Shown here: piece after piece, positions 1 to 8,237 of the stretch
Position numbering within the stretch: position 1 is the first letter of the stretch
How the letters are laid out: the number at the start of each line of letters is the position of its first letter
Assembly: GCA_045617105.1 (NCBI GenBank)
Contig: JAZLHW010000082.1
Coordinates: 1 to 12,755 of the forward strand
Source of the DNA: CALELM01 sp045617105
GTDB lineage: Bacteria; Bacillota; Negativicutes; Selenomonadales; Selenomonadaceae
Length of the DNA stretch: 12,755 nucleotides
Reading direction: 5' to 3'
The notes under the pieces: generated by a model
What the model was told of the DNA's origin: nothing
Databases searched by the model: none
What the model saw: only the letters and a program-made list of their open reading frames with translations
Position numbers and translations under genes: made by a program

Positions 1-8
1 AATGCCAT
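1..8 (-). CDS. Start of next gene downstream of glmU (first codons only; possibly prs)
   Basis: Only ATG GCA TT is visible on the minus strand before the window ends, so the protein begins Met-Ala-(Phe or Leu). A GGAGG ribosome site lies at 24-20, 11 bases before the ATG, and a good promoter lies upstream at 104-76. In many Firmicutes glmU is followed by prs (ribose-phosphate pyrophosphokinase), so prs is a reasonable guess from context alone. The visible codons cannot prove it. Confidence 0.4.
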
Positions 9-75
9 CTTTTTTAAATCCTCCAAACCATGATATAAAATTTGCCTTTCCCGCGGACATGTTAACCGCATATCC

Positions 76-104
76 ATTATTACATAAAGCCCTTAACGAA
101 TCAA
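76..104 (-). promoter_or_regulatory. Sigma70-type promoter with extended -10, for the gene starting at 8
   Basis: On the minus strand, TTGATT (104-99) is followed after 17 bases by AATAAT (81-76), which is preceded by TGT and so matches an extended -10. The start point would be near 69, giving a leader of about 60 bases. This indicates the gene after glmU does not depend only on read-through from glmU. Confidence 0.5.
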
Positions 105-178
105 GCAAAAATGAAAATTCCTGCATGCTTTTCACAAAAATGATATGTGCAGGCAATCTGCTTATGCCTTACAAATCC

Positions 179-1543
179 TTATTTACGTTTGTCAGCCCAA
201 TGGTCAATATTCGTTTGACGGGAACGTGCAATAGCAAGATTATCGGATGGGACATTCTTAGTAATCGTAGAACCTGCACCGACATACGCATTGTCCTCCA
301 CCGTAACAGGTGCCACAAGATTGGAATTACAGCCAATGAAAGCGTTATCGCCTACTACAGTACGGAATTTCTTCTTGCCGTCATAATTGACCGTGATCGT
401 ACCACAGCCCATATTGACATTCGCCCCCATATCGCAATCGCCGATATAAGAAAGATGCGGCAGCTTTGTTCCCTTTCCGACATTTGAATTCTTGACCTCA
501 ACAAAATTACCGATCTTGACATCTTCCATCAGATGCGTATCCGGACGGATATGCACGAACTGCCCAAGGATGACCCCATCATCCAGCACGGCATCATGCA
601 CATAGGTAAACTGTCCCTGCACATGATTCCCAATCTTGACGTTTTGCAGGCGGGCATTTGGTCCGATCTCGCAGTTTTCACCAATGACCGAATCACCCTC
701 GATCCAAGTAAACGGATAAATGACCGTATCTCTGCCGATCTTGACATCAACATCCACGAATGTCGTATCTGGATCCATCAGCGTAACCCCGTCTGCCATC
801 AGCTGCTCATTCTTGCGGCGGCGCAAAATCTTCTCTGCACCTGCAAGCTGCTGACGGGAATTTATGCCAAGTGTAGATTCATAATCATCTGCAGCAACTG
901 CCCATATCTTCTCTCCTTGCTTGCGAAGGATCCCCAATACATCCGGCAAATAATATTCTCCCTGCGCATTGTCGTTCGTCACCTCGGAAAGAGCTTCAAA
1001 AAGGCTCTTTGCATCAAAGCAATATATACCGGAATTGATTTCCTTGACCTTGCGTTCTTCCTCTGTTGCATCCTTATGCTCAACAATTTTTGCCACAGAA
1101 CCATCCTCTGTTCGAATGATTCTCCCATAACCAGAAGCATCTGGCATAATAGCGGTAAGAACCGTTGCCTTCGCTCCGGATTTCACATGCTCCTCATAAA
1201 AATTCTTGAGAAGCTCTCCCGTCAAAAGAGGCGTATCCCCGCAAAGCACCATAACAGTACCGCACTCATTCCGCAAAAGCGGTTCTGCCTGAAGAACGGC
1301 ATGACCTGTACCTAACTGCTGCTCCTGCGTAACAAACTCAGCCTGTTCTCCAATCGTCTCACGAACTATATCTCCGCCAAAGCCGGTAACAACGATATTT
1401 CTCTTTGCACCTGCATGCACTGCAGCATCGATCACATGCTGCAGCATTGCCTTCCCTCCAGCACGATGAAGCACCTTGGGAAGTGCTGACTTCATACGAG
1501 TTCCCTTTCCTGCTGCCAAAATAACCGTAACCAAATCTGCCAT
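179..1543 (-). CDS. glmU: GlmU: bifunctional N-acetylglucosamine-1-phosphate uridyltransferase / glucosamine-1-phosphate acetyltransferase
   Basis: GlmU acetylates glucosamine-1-phosphate and then couples the product to UTP. It makes UDP-GlcNAc for peptidoglycan and other cell-wall polymers in the cytoplasm. The 454 residues are the normal family length. The N-terminal uridyltransferase half shows the nucleotide loop LAAGKGTRM (9-17), QLGTGHAV (76-83) and GDTPL (102-106). The C-terminal half is a left-handed beta-helix of hexapeptide repeats. In the acetyltransferase site, His363 in HLSYIGD and Asn386 in NYDG fall at the same numbers as in the E. coli enzyme (numbering from memory). The ATG has an AGGAGG site 7 bases upstream. 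It follows the GntR gene by 83 bp on the same strand, with a degenerate repeat element in the gap. No defects are visible. Confidence 0.97.
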   Translation of the reverse strand: MADLVTVILAAGKGTRMKSALPKVLHRAGGKAMLQHVIDAAVHAGAKRNIVVTGFGGDIVRETIGEQAEFVTQEQQLGTGHAVLQAEPLLRNECGTVMVLCGDTPLLTGELLKNFYEEHVKSGAKATVLTAIMPDASGYGRIIRTEDGSVAKIVEHKDATEEERKVKEINSGIYCFDAKSLFEALSEVTNDNAQGEYYLPDVLGILRKQGEKIWAVAADDYESTLGINSRQQLAGAEKILRRRKNEQLMADGVTLMDPDTTFVDVDVKIGRDTVIYPFTWIEGDSVIGENCEIGPNARLQNVKIGNHVQGQFTYVHDAVLDDGVILGQFVHIRPDTHLMEDVKIGNFVEVKNSNVGKGTKLPHLSYIGDCDMGANVNMGCGTITVNYDGKKKFRTVVGDNAFIGCNSNLVAPVTVEDNAYVGAGSTITKNVPSDNLAIARSRQTNIDHWADKRK

Positions 1544-1591
1544 GTTTCTTCCTCCTGATTCAAACCCATCATCTACACTTCATAAAACACC

Positions 1592-1628
1592 CGCCATCTA
1601 TAGAGATGGGGGACATTTGTGCTGAGTT
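1592..1628. repeat. Half-deleted copy of the palindromic repeat element found at 4702-4747
   Basis: On the plus strand this copy reads CGCCAT, then CTATAG, then a G-rich arm ending GGGGACATTTGTGCT (1609-1623). The same left end, centre and 15-base right end occur at 4702-4747. Here about 14 bases of the left palindrome arm are missing. A short stem remains (CCATCT 1594-1599 with AGATGG 1604-1609, loop ATAG). It lies between the GntR stop and glmU and has no T-tract, so it is not an obvious terminator. Confidence 0.6.
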
Positions 1629-2322
1629 ATATTTTTTCTGCAGAATTCTGCAATGCCTCCATCGCCTTCATCAAGGTCTTCTCTGAATTTTCCATGTGCC
1701 GCTCCGCCGCCTGCTGCGCCGCCTTCACATCTCCCTGTGCAATCGCCTCAACGATCACACGGTGTTCGTCCAAGGTAGCCTCCAAACGTCCCGGATGAGA
1801 CATGGACAACGTGCGGAATCGTGTCAACTGTTCCCGCAGGTTAGAAATGATTCCCACCAAGCGATTGTTGCGGGCCGCCTTGTACAAAAGCTCATGAAAC
1901 TCGATATCCGTTTCAACGATCTTGTCTATATTGCCATCCTTGACATATCCGCCGATCATAACGATCAACCGCTGTAATTGTTCCAGTTCCTCATCCGTAA
2001 TGCGCTCTGCCGCCAGACCGTTGGAAAGAGACTCCAATGCCGTGCGTATCTCAAAGATCTCATTCACGTCACGAATCGACATACTTGCCACATACGTTCC
2101 ACGACGAGGCATCATGACCACATAGCCCTCAAGCTCCAGCTTTCGGATAGCTTCCCTGACAGGAGTACGGCTCACACCCAGCTCCTCCGACAACTGGATT
2201 TCCATCAAACGTTCCCCAGGCTTCAAAACTCCCTTGCGGATAGCTTCCCGCAGGGATTCACACACGACCTCTCGAAGCGGTTGATAACTATCCAGGCGAA
2301 TAGGTGCCAATCTCTTGCCCAT
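1627..2322 (-). CDS. GntR-family transcriptional regulator, FadR/FCD subfamily
   Basis: This is a one-component DNA-binding regulator of 231 residues, the usual size for the FadR branch. A winged helix-turn-helix fills roughly residues 13-80 (LSEELGVSRTPVREAIRKLE at 44-63, then the wing PRRGTYV). The all-helical FCD effector domain follows at about 85-220. Its metal-ligand set is present: Asp139 and His143 in the D-x3-H pair, His187 and His209. This suggests a metal-dependent carboxylate or sugar-acid ligand, though the actual ligand cannot be read from sequence. The ATG is preceded by GAGGG. The gene sits 33 bp after ispE and 83 bp before glmU on the same strand, so it is probably co-transcribed with them. 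No operator was identified. Confidence 0.92.
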   Translation of the reverse strand: MGKRLAPIRLDSYQPLREVVCESLREAIRKGVLKPGERLMEIQLSEELGVSRTPVREAIRKLELEGYVVMMPRRGTYVASMSIRDVNEIFEIRTALESLSNGLAAERITDEELEQLQRLIVMIGGYVKDGNIDKIVETDIEFHELLYKAARNNRLVGIISNLREQLTRFRTLSMSHPGRLEATLDEHRVIVEAIAQGDVKAAQQAAERHMENSEKTLMKAMEALQNSAEKI

Positions 2323-2355
2323 AAAAATCCCTCACTTGTAATATATGAGCAGTGT

Positions 2356-3222
2356 CTAGTTGCTTGCAGCACGTCCTACGGTTTTCGCAACAAAAACATC
2401 TGCCTCCGTTCTTTCTTTCATGCAGACAGCAATCTTCTCTGCCTCAGCTTTCGTCTTTGCAAGTGCAAACACCGTTGGACCGCTGCCTGACATCATACTT
2501 GCCATAGCACCCTGTTCCAGCATTATTTTCTTGTACTGCTCTATCATCTCATATTTTTTAATCGTAACATTTTCCAAAACATTGCACAACAACCTTGCAA
2601 CCCCAATAATATCATGCTTTTGCAAAACCTGTTCCATTGCCTCATTATCGGGATGCTTCGGTGAGCCAACAGAATCATATTGCTGATAAGCCCAAGCAGT
2701 AGAAACAGATACCGGTGGTTTCGCAAGCACCACATAAATTTCGGGACAGTCCGGCAAAGCTCTCAGAATCTCCCCTCGACCTGTTGCCAGCATCGTCCCG
2801 CCCATAATACAGAACGGAATATCGGACCCCAGCCTTGCACCCTGCTTGCAAAGTTCTTCTTTGGAAAGTCCCAGCTCATAAAGCTGATTCATGCCGCACA
2901 AAACGGCTGCTGCATCTGCACTTCCGCCTGCCAATCCAGCCGCAATCGGTATATGCTTTGCAAGCTTGATCCTTACTCCGCCCTTGATGGCATATTCCTT
3001 CATCATAAGAGCGGCTGCCTTCCATGCCAAATTCCTTTCATCTGCCTCCAAACCAGGAATATCTATTTCCAAGGAAATTCCTTCCCCCGTCTTTTCCAAT
3101 TCCAAGGTATCATGCAAGTCGATTTCCTGCATGACCATAGAAACCTCATGAAAGCCGTCCTCCCGTGTCCCTAAAATATCCAAGGTCAGATTGATCTTTG
3201 CATTTCCGTTGACCGCCACCAT
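2356..3222 (-). CDS. ispE: IspE: 4-diphosphocytidyl-2-C-methyl-D-erythritol kinase
   Basis: IspE is the ATP-dependent kinase of the MEP (non-mevalonate) isoprenoid pathway and belongs to the GHMP kinase superfamily. From the ATG at 3222 it is 288 residues, the usual length. Visible are NAKIN with Lys9, the ATP loop GLAGGSAD (96-103), the catalytic-type Asp134 in LGSDIPF, and the third GHMP motif SGSGPTVFA (from 245). The same frame is open back to an ATG at 3345, but that extension contains a strong promoter (3300-3272) and does not resemble the IspE N-terminus. I therefore place the start at 3222; an ATG at 3237 is the alternative. Neither has a strong Shine-Dalgarno site. It is the first gene of the ispE-GntR-glmU run. 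Confidence 0.93.
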   Translation of the reverse strand: MVAVNGNAKINLTLDILGTREDGFHEVSMVMQEIDLHDTLELEKTGEGISLEIDIPGLEADERNLAWKAAALMMKEYAIKGGVRIKLAKHIPIAAGLAGGSADAAAVLCGMNQLYELGLSKEELCKQGARLGSDIPFCIMGGTMLATGRGEILRALPDCPEIYVVLAKPPVSVSTAWAYQQYDSVGSPKHPDNEAMEQVLQKHDIIGVARLLCNVLENVTIKKYEMIEQYKKIMLEQGAMASMMSGSGPTVFALAKTKAEAEKIAVCMKERTEADVFVAKTVGRAASN

Positions 3223-3271
3223 TGCACACACACCCATTCCAACATATTGCGCGAGCTTCCACGCACTTCCG

Positions 3272-3300
3272 ATTGTATCAATTTTGTTTGGAATCATCAA
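3272..3300 (-). promoter_or_regulatory. Promoter for the ispE operon
   Basis: On the minus strand, TTGATG (3300-3295) and TACAAT (3277-3272) are separated by exactly 17 bases. The start point would be near 3265, about 43 bases before the chosen ispE ATG. It lies inside the apparent N-terminal extension of the ispE frame, which argues that the extension is not translated. Confidence 0.6.
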
Positions 3301-3307
3301 GCCTCTA

Positions 3308-3337
3308 TTGACATTACTTTCTTCTTTGAAGGATAAT
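3308..3337 (+). promoter_or_regulatory. Promoter for the P-type ATPase-like gene, back-to-back with the ispE promoter
   Basis: TTGACA (3308-3313) is a perfect -35 box. GATAAT (3332-3337) follows after 18 bases and matches the -10 consensus at 5 of 6 positions. The start point would be near 3344, about 35 bases before the ATG at 3378. The -35 boxes of this and the ispE promoter are separated by 7 bases, so the two polymerases would compete for overlapping DNA. Confidence 0.6.
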
Positions 3338-3377
3338 GTTTCCATAAGACAAAGACAAGGATTCGAGGTAACGTCTC

Positions 3378-4664
3378 ATGAAAAAACAAATTCCTATCAA
3401 ATATTTCCTGCTTGCCGACCTTTTTCTCTCCATTTTAATGTCATGTTACTGGCTGAGTGCCGGTGCAGGCACGCTCCGCAGCTTCGCTGTATTTCTCTCT
3501 ATCCTGCTTTCAGGAAGCCCACTAGCCATGTACTTTGTTTCCGCCTTGGTAGGAAAACGTGCTGCCGCATCTGCAAAAAATCAAAGCTTTGATCTGAAAT
3601 CCAGTCACGTCCTAGAACAGCTTGCCTCAGTAGATACCATTATCCTAGGAAGAAATGAAATTATAATGGAAAACAAGCCATATATCTCAGATATATTTCC
3701 GGAAGGCATGACAAAGGCAACCCTGCTCGGACTGGCAGGCTCTGCCGAACGGGACTCCACCCACCCCGTTGGAAAACTGATTTACGAAACTGCCCTCCTG
3801 CGCGGTCTGCGGCTGCAGAGAGTCTCTGCAGCCAATGAGATCCCTCGCTGCGGAACGGAAGTCATCATCAGCGGTTCTCCAGTGCGCGTTGGAAAACTTT
3901 CCTGGATTCAGGAAGAAGGAATCAATGTCAGTGCGGAACTTCTGACAAAGCAAGACCAATTTTCCTGTCATGGAAAATCTTCTGTCTTTGTATGCAACGG
4001 AAAATATGCAAGAGGTATCATTGCTGCAGCAGACAACATCCTTCCAGACAACAAAGAAGCGATACATTGCCTGCACCGCCTCGGTTACTCCACGATTCTA
4101 TTTACCAGCGACAACCAACGAATTGCATCCTTCCTGCAAAAAGCCTCCTGCATCCATGATGTCAAACCAAACCTGACTCCTTCAACAAAAGCAAGAGAAA
4201 TCCAGCTGCTTCGCACAAAAGGAAACATGATTGCGTTCGTAGGAAACAGCGAAAGCGATGACCTTGCCTTTACCGAAGCAGATGTGTCCATCAAGCTTCT
4301 TCCCAAAGACAGTGCAGAAGATCTTCACAATCCTGATCTCTCCGCCCTTCTTCAAGAAGAATTTGCTGGAGAAGAGTCCACCTCAAAAAAAGAAACATCG
4401 CAAAAGGAATCAAGCTATGCTGCCGACATTACCCTGCACGGCAGCCTGCAAACACTCATTCCCGTCCTGCAGCTGGCACGTAATGCAAAAACCATCATAC
4501 AACAGAACCGCATGATTGCTTGCGTGCATTGGCTTATCTTTCTGCCGCTTTCCATGGGACTGCTTACCGTCTTTGGCGGTCCATTTCTCGATCCTTCGAT
4601 TGCCTTTGCCGGCATTGTCCTTGCAGCCCTCCTCGTCCTCCTGAACTCCATGCGCATGAAGTGA
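3378..4664 (+). CDS. Truncated P1B-type metal ATPase homologue lacking the catalytic residues (pseudoenzyme)
   Basis: This 428-residue membrane protein aligns with the C-terminal part of P1B heavy-metal ATPases (CopA/ZntA type). It lacks the metal-binding head, the first membrane helices and the actuator domain. Two N-terminal hydrophobic segments (about 8-28 and 34-58) correspond to the helix pair around the metal site. The nucleotide/phosphorylation region spans about 80-330, and two C-terminal helices (about 382-400 and 404-423) end in NSMR, like the usual N-S/A-L-R ending. Conserved landmarks are THP (128-130), the DNILP segment near 219 and SDN (244-246). The essential residues are gone: Cys-Pro-Cys is Ser-Pro-Leu (47-49), the phosphorylated Asp of DKTGT is Gly91 (GRNEI), TGD is TSD, and GDGIND is GNSESD (289-294). 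The frame is fully open and has GAGG 9 bases before the ATG plus its own promoter, so it does not look like ordinary decay. A regulatory or scaffold role is possible but unproven. Confidence 0.82.
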   Translation: MKKQIPIKYFLLADLFLSILMSCYWLSAGAGTLRSFAVFLSILLSGSPLAMYFVSALVGKRAAASAKNQSFDLKSSHVLEQLASVDTIILGRNEIIMENKPYISDIFPEGMTKATLLGLAGSAERDSTHPVGKLIYETALLRGLRLQRVSAANEIPRCGTEVIISGSPVRVGKLSWIQEEGINVSAELLTKQDQFSCHGKSSVFVCNGKYARGIIAAADNILPDNKEAIHCLHRLGYSTILFTSDNQRIASFLQKASCIHDVKPNLTPSTKAREIQLLRTKGNMIAFVGNSESDDLAFTEADVSIKLLPKDSAEDLHNPDLSALLQEEFAGEESTSKKETSQKESSYAADITLHGSLQTLIPVLQLARNAKTIIQQNRMIACVHWLIFLPLSMGLLTVFGGPFLDPSIAFAGIVLAALLVLLNSMRMK

Positions 4665-4701
4665 TCCGTGGATTTCTGCAAATATTGCCGCCGCTTGTTT
4701 A

Positions 4702-4747
4702 CGCCATAATGTCCCCGACATCTATAGATGTCGGGGACATTTGTGCT
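4702..4747. repeat. Repeat element with a 34-bp perfect palindrome
   Basis: Positions 4708-4741 form a perfect inverted repeat with 17-base arms centred on CTATAG. In RNA it would form a hairpin in either direction. It lies between the convergent ends of the ATPase-like gene and hsdR, so it could stop or stabilise transcripts from both sides, although no T-tract follows it. The flanks (CGCCAT on the left; GGGGACATTTGTGCT on the right) recur at 1592-1628, so this is a dispersed element and not a single terminator. Confidence 0.75.
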
Positions 4748-4836
4748 TGAGTCATATCATAATACCAAAGTTCATTCAGCTGCATAAAGCAGACGAGAAC
4801 TTCCTCTCTCATCGCCTCGCCCTTTTCTGAATACTT

Positions 4837-7800
4837 TTACGCTACCGCATTGGCATTTATTGTTTCTATAACCTTTCGGATTCCCGTCCACACGGTCAAA
4901 TCAGTAAACACTTCAACTATGCTTCCCTGATCTGTAAATGGTGATTCTTGAAGAACAGAAAGATCCTTCATCATTCCGTTATGAACGATATATTCCACGA
5001 TCTGATTCACAAAATAGATCTGCCTGCTGTCAAGGTTTGTGCTTGTCAGATACTCTGAGAAAGCTTCCTTTGCTGCATTCATATCAAGACCGACTATCTC
5101 ACGAACCAGTTCTCCCAACGGCTTTATGCCATATTCTTGCTCATAATCCTGCTTGGTACCAACTTCATTCCACAGGATCTGCTCAAGCGAAGATATATCC
5201 TCACTAGTAAGCGGCTTATTCGTTTTCAGCTTTGCGATTGCAATATTGTCCTGATGCTGCCGAATGTAGAATTCCGCTTTCGCTTTGTAATTTTTCAGTT
5301 CATCATTTTCAAGATCGGATTCTTTCCACTCCATAGATAAAAGCTCGTCCTCAAAATTAGTATCATAGCGAACCTTATTCTTTGGAATGTACTTCATCAA
5401 ATCACGAAGCTTTTCCCTGATTTCTTCAAACTCATTGATACCAGCATTATCAAGATAATCTGTGTGAAGTATCTTCTGTATCAGCTCACTTTGCATCTGA
5501 ATTTCTGGAATATTTGCCACACTGGCAATCCCATCAACCTTCTTATATAGATCACTTCTCGCCTTTGTATATCGTTTGCCAACAAGGTAAGCAAGCTCTA
5601 TTCCATACATAAGCGCATCAAATCGCACTGCACTTGCTTCATCTCCATCCGGCAAAATAAGTGGTGCCAACTCTTCCCTGACAAGCAATGTATCCTCATA
5701 AGTGAGGCACTGGTAATTTGATTCTGCTGAATACAGATCCACATACTTTAAGTGCTGGCGTACTGCAAAGTTATCTCTGGGTAACTCCTGCACTTTTTCT
5801 GACATCTGTTTTATGAGCCAATCCCTGTATGCAGTCAATTTGTCCCCCTGATAGGCAATATCCTGCAGCTTGTAAGATATTTCAAATTTCAAATTAAAAA
5901 TTGCACCTTGAAGAGCAAGCATATTGGCAGTTGCTCTCCCCTTATTCATTTTGAAAAACTCAAAATTTCCACAGAAATCAAAGATGTAAAATTTCTTTTT
6001 ATCTTCCCCATCTATAAGGTTAGGGCAAAGTCTGGTACCACGACCGATCATCTGCCAAAATTTTGCCTTACTCATAACCTTCTTGAAAAACACAAGGTTG
6101 ATTACTTCCGGCACATCAATCCCTGTATCCAGCATATCAACGGAGATCGCTATCTGCGGCATTTTCTTTGAATCAGAGAATTCATCGATTGCACTCTGGG
6201 CATAGGTCATGTAATTGTCGATAACCTTTGCATAATCCAAAAGATGCGGATATTCCTTATGGAACACTTCTAAAATCTTCTCCGCATGGTCATGATTCTT
6301 AGCAAAGATAATTGTCTTTCCTATCTTCTGCCCATAATCAATTTTAATGCCATTGGTCATAAGTATATGAAGCACCTGACGGATCGTATCTTCATTAAAG
6401 AGCCATGTGTTTAAAGCAGAGGAAGCGATAGCTTCTGGAACTTCGCCATTTTCATCTTCAAAAGTAGCTTCATATTCTTCCTTTTCTTCCTCCGGCAACT
6501 CATCATAAACAATGCCCTGTTCTATGAATTTCAGCTTGGATTCCACCGATATATAATCCACAAGATAACCATCTTTTACCGCCTGTGCTAAATCATAGCC
6601 ATAGGTAGGCACACCATTTTCAAGTTCAAATACTTCATAAGTATTCTTGTCGATCTCGTCCTTTGGCGTAGCCGTAAGCCCTACTAACGGTGCATCAAAA
6701 TAGGTAAAAATATCACGGTATTTATTGTAAATAGATCTATGTGCCTCATCGCAGATCACAAGGTCAAAATGTCCGCAAGTGAATAGTTTTCCATCGTCAT
6801 CGCTAACTGTATCAATACAATTCATCATAGTCTGATAAGTAGAAAACACGCAGTGCGCATTATAATTATCCTTCTCCTCACATAGATTTGAGCAAGACAA
6901 GTTCGGCAGCATATTTACAAAGCTTCTCTTCGCCTGTGTAACCAAAGAATTACGGTCTGCAAGGAAAAGAATATTCTTTACCCATCCTGCTTTTAACAGA
7001 CAATCACAAAGAGCTATCACCGTTCTTGTCTTTCCCGAACCAGTTGCCATTACAAGAAGTACTTTTCGACGATTCTTCTCATCAAAGGCATGGCACACTG
7101 CCTTGATAGCAGCTTCTTGGTAATAACGACCTGCAATACTTTTATCTACGCTTACATACTTGAGGCTTGTACGCATAGTGAGAAGATTGAACCATTTCTC
7201 CAGATCTCTCTTGGAATAGATCACAGAGCATTTTCGCTCTGGATACTGCCCATCAATAATATGTGCATCAAACCCGTTTGTCAGAAAAATAACTGGTCTC
7301 CGCTTATATTTCTGCTCCAACAGATCAGCATACAACTTAGCCTGCTGTCTGCCCTTGGAAACATCCACACAAGTTCTTTTCGCTTCTATTACCGCAAGCG
7401 GGCGATGCATATCATCATAGAGAACATAATCCGCAAAACCGACCTCGGACTTATTCGGCATACCAGAAAGCTCGACTTCATTGAGCCAATCCTTCCCTTC
7501 CGTCCAACCTGCATCTAGGAGCATCGAATCAATGTACAGCTTTCTTGTTTTATATTCCGATAAATCAAGTGGCTTGGGAACATAGGTCTGCTGTTGTTCC
7601 TGCCTGCGGGCAGACAGTTCTTCTTTGAGTGATGCATTTTCTGCCATCAATTTTTGAAGGTCAAGTTCCTGCTGGGCATTCCTCTCCTGCTCCCTTGCAA
7701 GTCTTTCCTTTATTTGAGCTGCTGCCTCTTTCGATCCCTTCGCCTTATCCATTTGATCGCTTATCAGCTTTTTATCAAAGGAACGCTCTTGGTACTGATC

Positions 7801-8181
7801 CGAATAGCAATATGCAATAAAATCCAAATATATAAATAAATTTTCAAGACAAAGCATCGCTTCATCTCTGCCAAGCTTCTTGTTACCGTGGGCTGCATTG
7901 TTGCCGCACCTGCGAATATAATCCATACGTTTCCAAAGATCCGCATCAATTATCTGCCTATACTCTTCCGCATTCATCAAGCTCTGCAAATTATCCCGAT
8001 ATGGCATCTCCAATTCCTCATCCACGGAATACATCCATTTCAAAGCAAATTCCATCGCCCTGCGGCTATTCATAATACTAGCCTCTGGATCTATAAGGAT
8101 AATTTTCTCCGCTGAGATTGCTGCATCTGCAAAAGATGAAAATTTTGACTCCGTTTTCAAATAATCAAAGTTGGTTATCAT
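4837..8181 (-). CDS. hsdR: HsdR: type I restriction enzyme R (endonuclease/translocase) subunit with N-terminal HEPN/DUF4145 domain
   Basis: HsdR is the ATP-driven DNA translocase and nuclease subunit of the type I complex and acts with HsdM and HsdS. Its 1114 residues match full-length relatives. Residues 1-130 form a DUF4145-like helical domain (HEPN superfamily) with an RX6H motif, Arg91 to His98. A charged, Gln-rich coiled coil follows at about 145-197. The PD-(D/E)XK nuclease shows Asp251 and Glu266-Ala-Lys268. The SF2 helicase motor has Walker A ATGSGKT (379-385), DEAH (478-481), TATP (503-506) and motif VI QMIGRGTR (710-717). The remainder is the EcoEI-type C-terminal domain. GGGAGG upstream of the ATG gives a clear start. 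It is the last gene of the operon, 160 bp after the DUF3990 gene. All catalytic motifs look intact. Confidence 0.96.
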   Translation of the reverse strand: MITNFDYLKTESKFSSFADAAISAEKIILIDPEASIMNSRRAMEFALKWMYSVDEELEMPYRDNLQSLMNAEEYRQIIDADLWKRMDYIRRCGNNAAHGNKKLGRDEAMLCLENLFIYLDFIAYCYSDQYQERSFDKKLISDQMDKAKGSKEAAAQIKERLAREQERNAQQELDLQKLMAENASLKEELSARRQEQQQTYVPKPLDLSEYKTRKLYIDSMLLDAGWTEGKDWLNEVELSGMPNKSEVGFADYVLYDDMHRPLAVIEAKRTCVDVSKGRQQAKLYADLLEQKYKRRPVIFLTNGFDAHIIDGQYPERKCSVIYSKRDLEKWFNLLTMRTSLKYVSVDKSIAGRYYQEAAIKAVCHAFDEKNRRKVLLVMATGSGKTRTVIALCDCLLKAGWVKNILFLADRNSLVTQAKRSFVNMLPNLSCSNLCEEKDNYNAHCVFSTYQTMMNCIDTVSDDDGKLFTCGHFDLVICDEAHRSIYNKYRDIFTYFDAPLVGLTATPKDEIDKNTYEVFELENGVPTYGYDLAQAVKDGYLVDYISVESKLKFIEQGIVYDELPEEEKEEYEATFEDENGEVPEAIASSALNTWLFNEDTIRQVLHILMTNGIKIDYGQKIGKTIIFAKNHDHAEKILEVFHKEYPHLLDYAKVIDNYMTYAQSAIDEFSDSKKMPQIAISVDMLDTGIDVPEVINLVFFKKVMSKAKFWQMIGRGTRLCPNLIDGEDKKKFYIFDFCGNFEFFKMNKGRATANMLALQGAIFNLKFEISYKLQDIAYQGDKLTAYRDWLIKQMSEKVQELPRDNFAVRQHLKYVDLYSAESNYQCLTYEDTLLVREELAPLILPDGDEASAVRFDALMYGIELAYLVGKRYTKARSDLYKKVDGIASVANIPEIQMQSELIQKILHTDYLDNAGINEFEEIREKLRDLMKYIPKNKVRYDTNFEDELLSMEWKESDLENDELKNYKAKAEFYIRQHQDNIAIAKLKTNKPLTSEDISSLEQILWNEVGTKQDYEQEYGIKPLGELVREIVGLDMNAAKEAFSEYLTSTNLDSRQIYFVNQIVEYIVHNGMMKDLSVLQESPFTDQGSIVEVFTDLTVWTGIRKVIETINANAVA

Positions 8182-8237
8182 GAGACACCACCTCCCATCT
8201 CGATAGTTTTCAAAGAATCCTTCCCGTATTTTACAAA

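Noticed and set aside
120..153. Inverted repeat CCTGCA/TGCAGG just after glmU as a terminator
   Set aside because: The stem is only 6 bp with a loop of more than 20 bases and no clean T-tract, too weak to call.
533..1315. Long plus-strand open frame opposite glmU
   Set aside because: It is a shadow of glmU: no ribosome site, no recognisable domain, and glmU is certain.
3223..3345. 41-residue N-terminal extension of IspE
   Set aside because: It contains a strong promoter, lacks a ribosome site at its ATG, and extends IspE beyond its usual length without any family similarity.
4699..4812. Minus-strand frame of 37 codons between hsdR and the ATPase-like gene, ATG at 4812
   Set aside because: Its C-terminal half is simply the translation of the palindromic repeat, it has no recognisable domain, and the ribosome site is only fair. 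A similar partial peptide arises from the other repeat copy, so it is more likely a by-product of the element.
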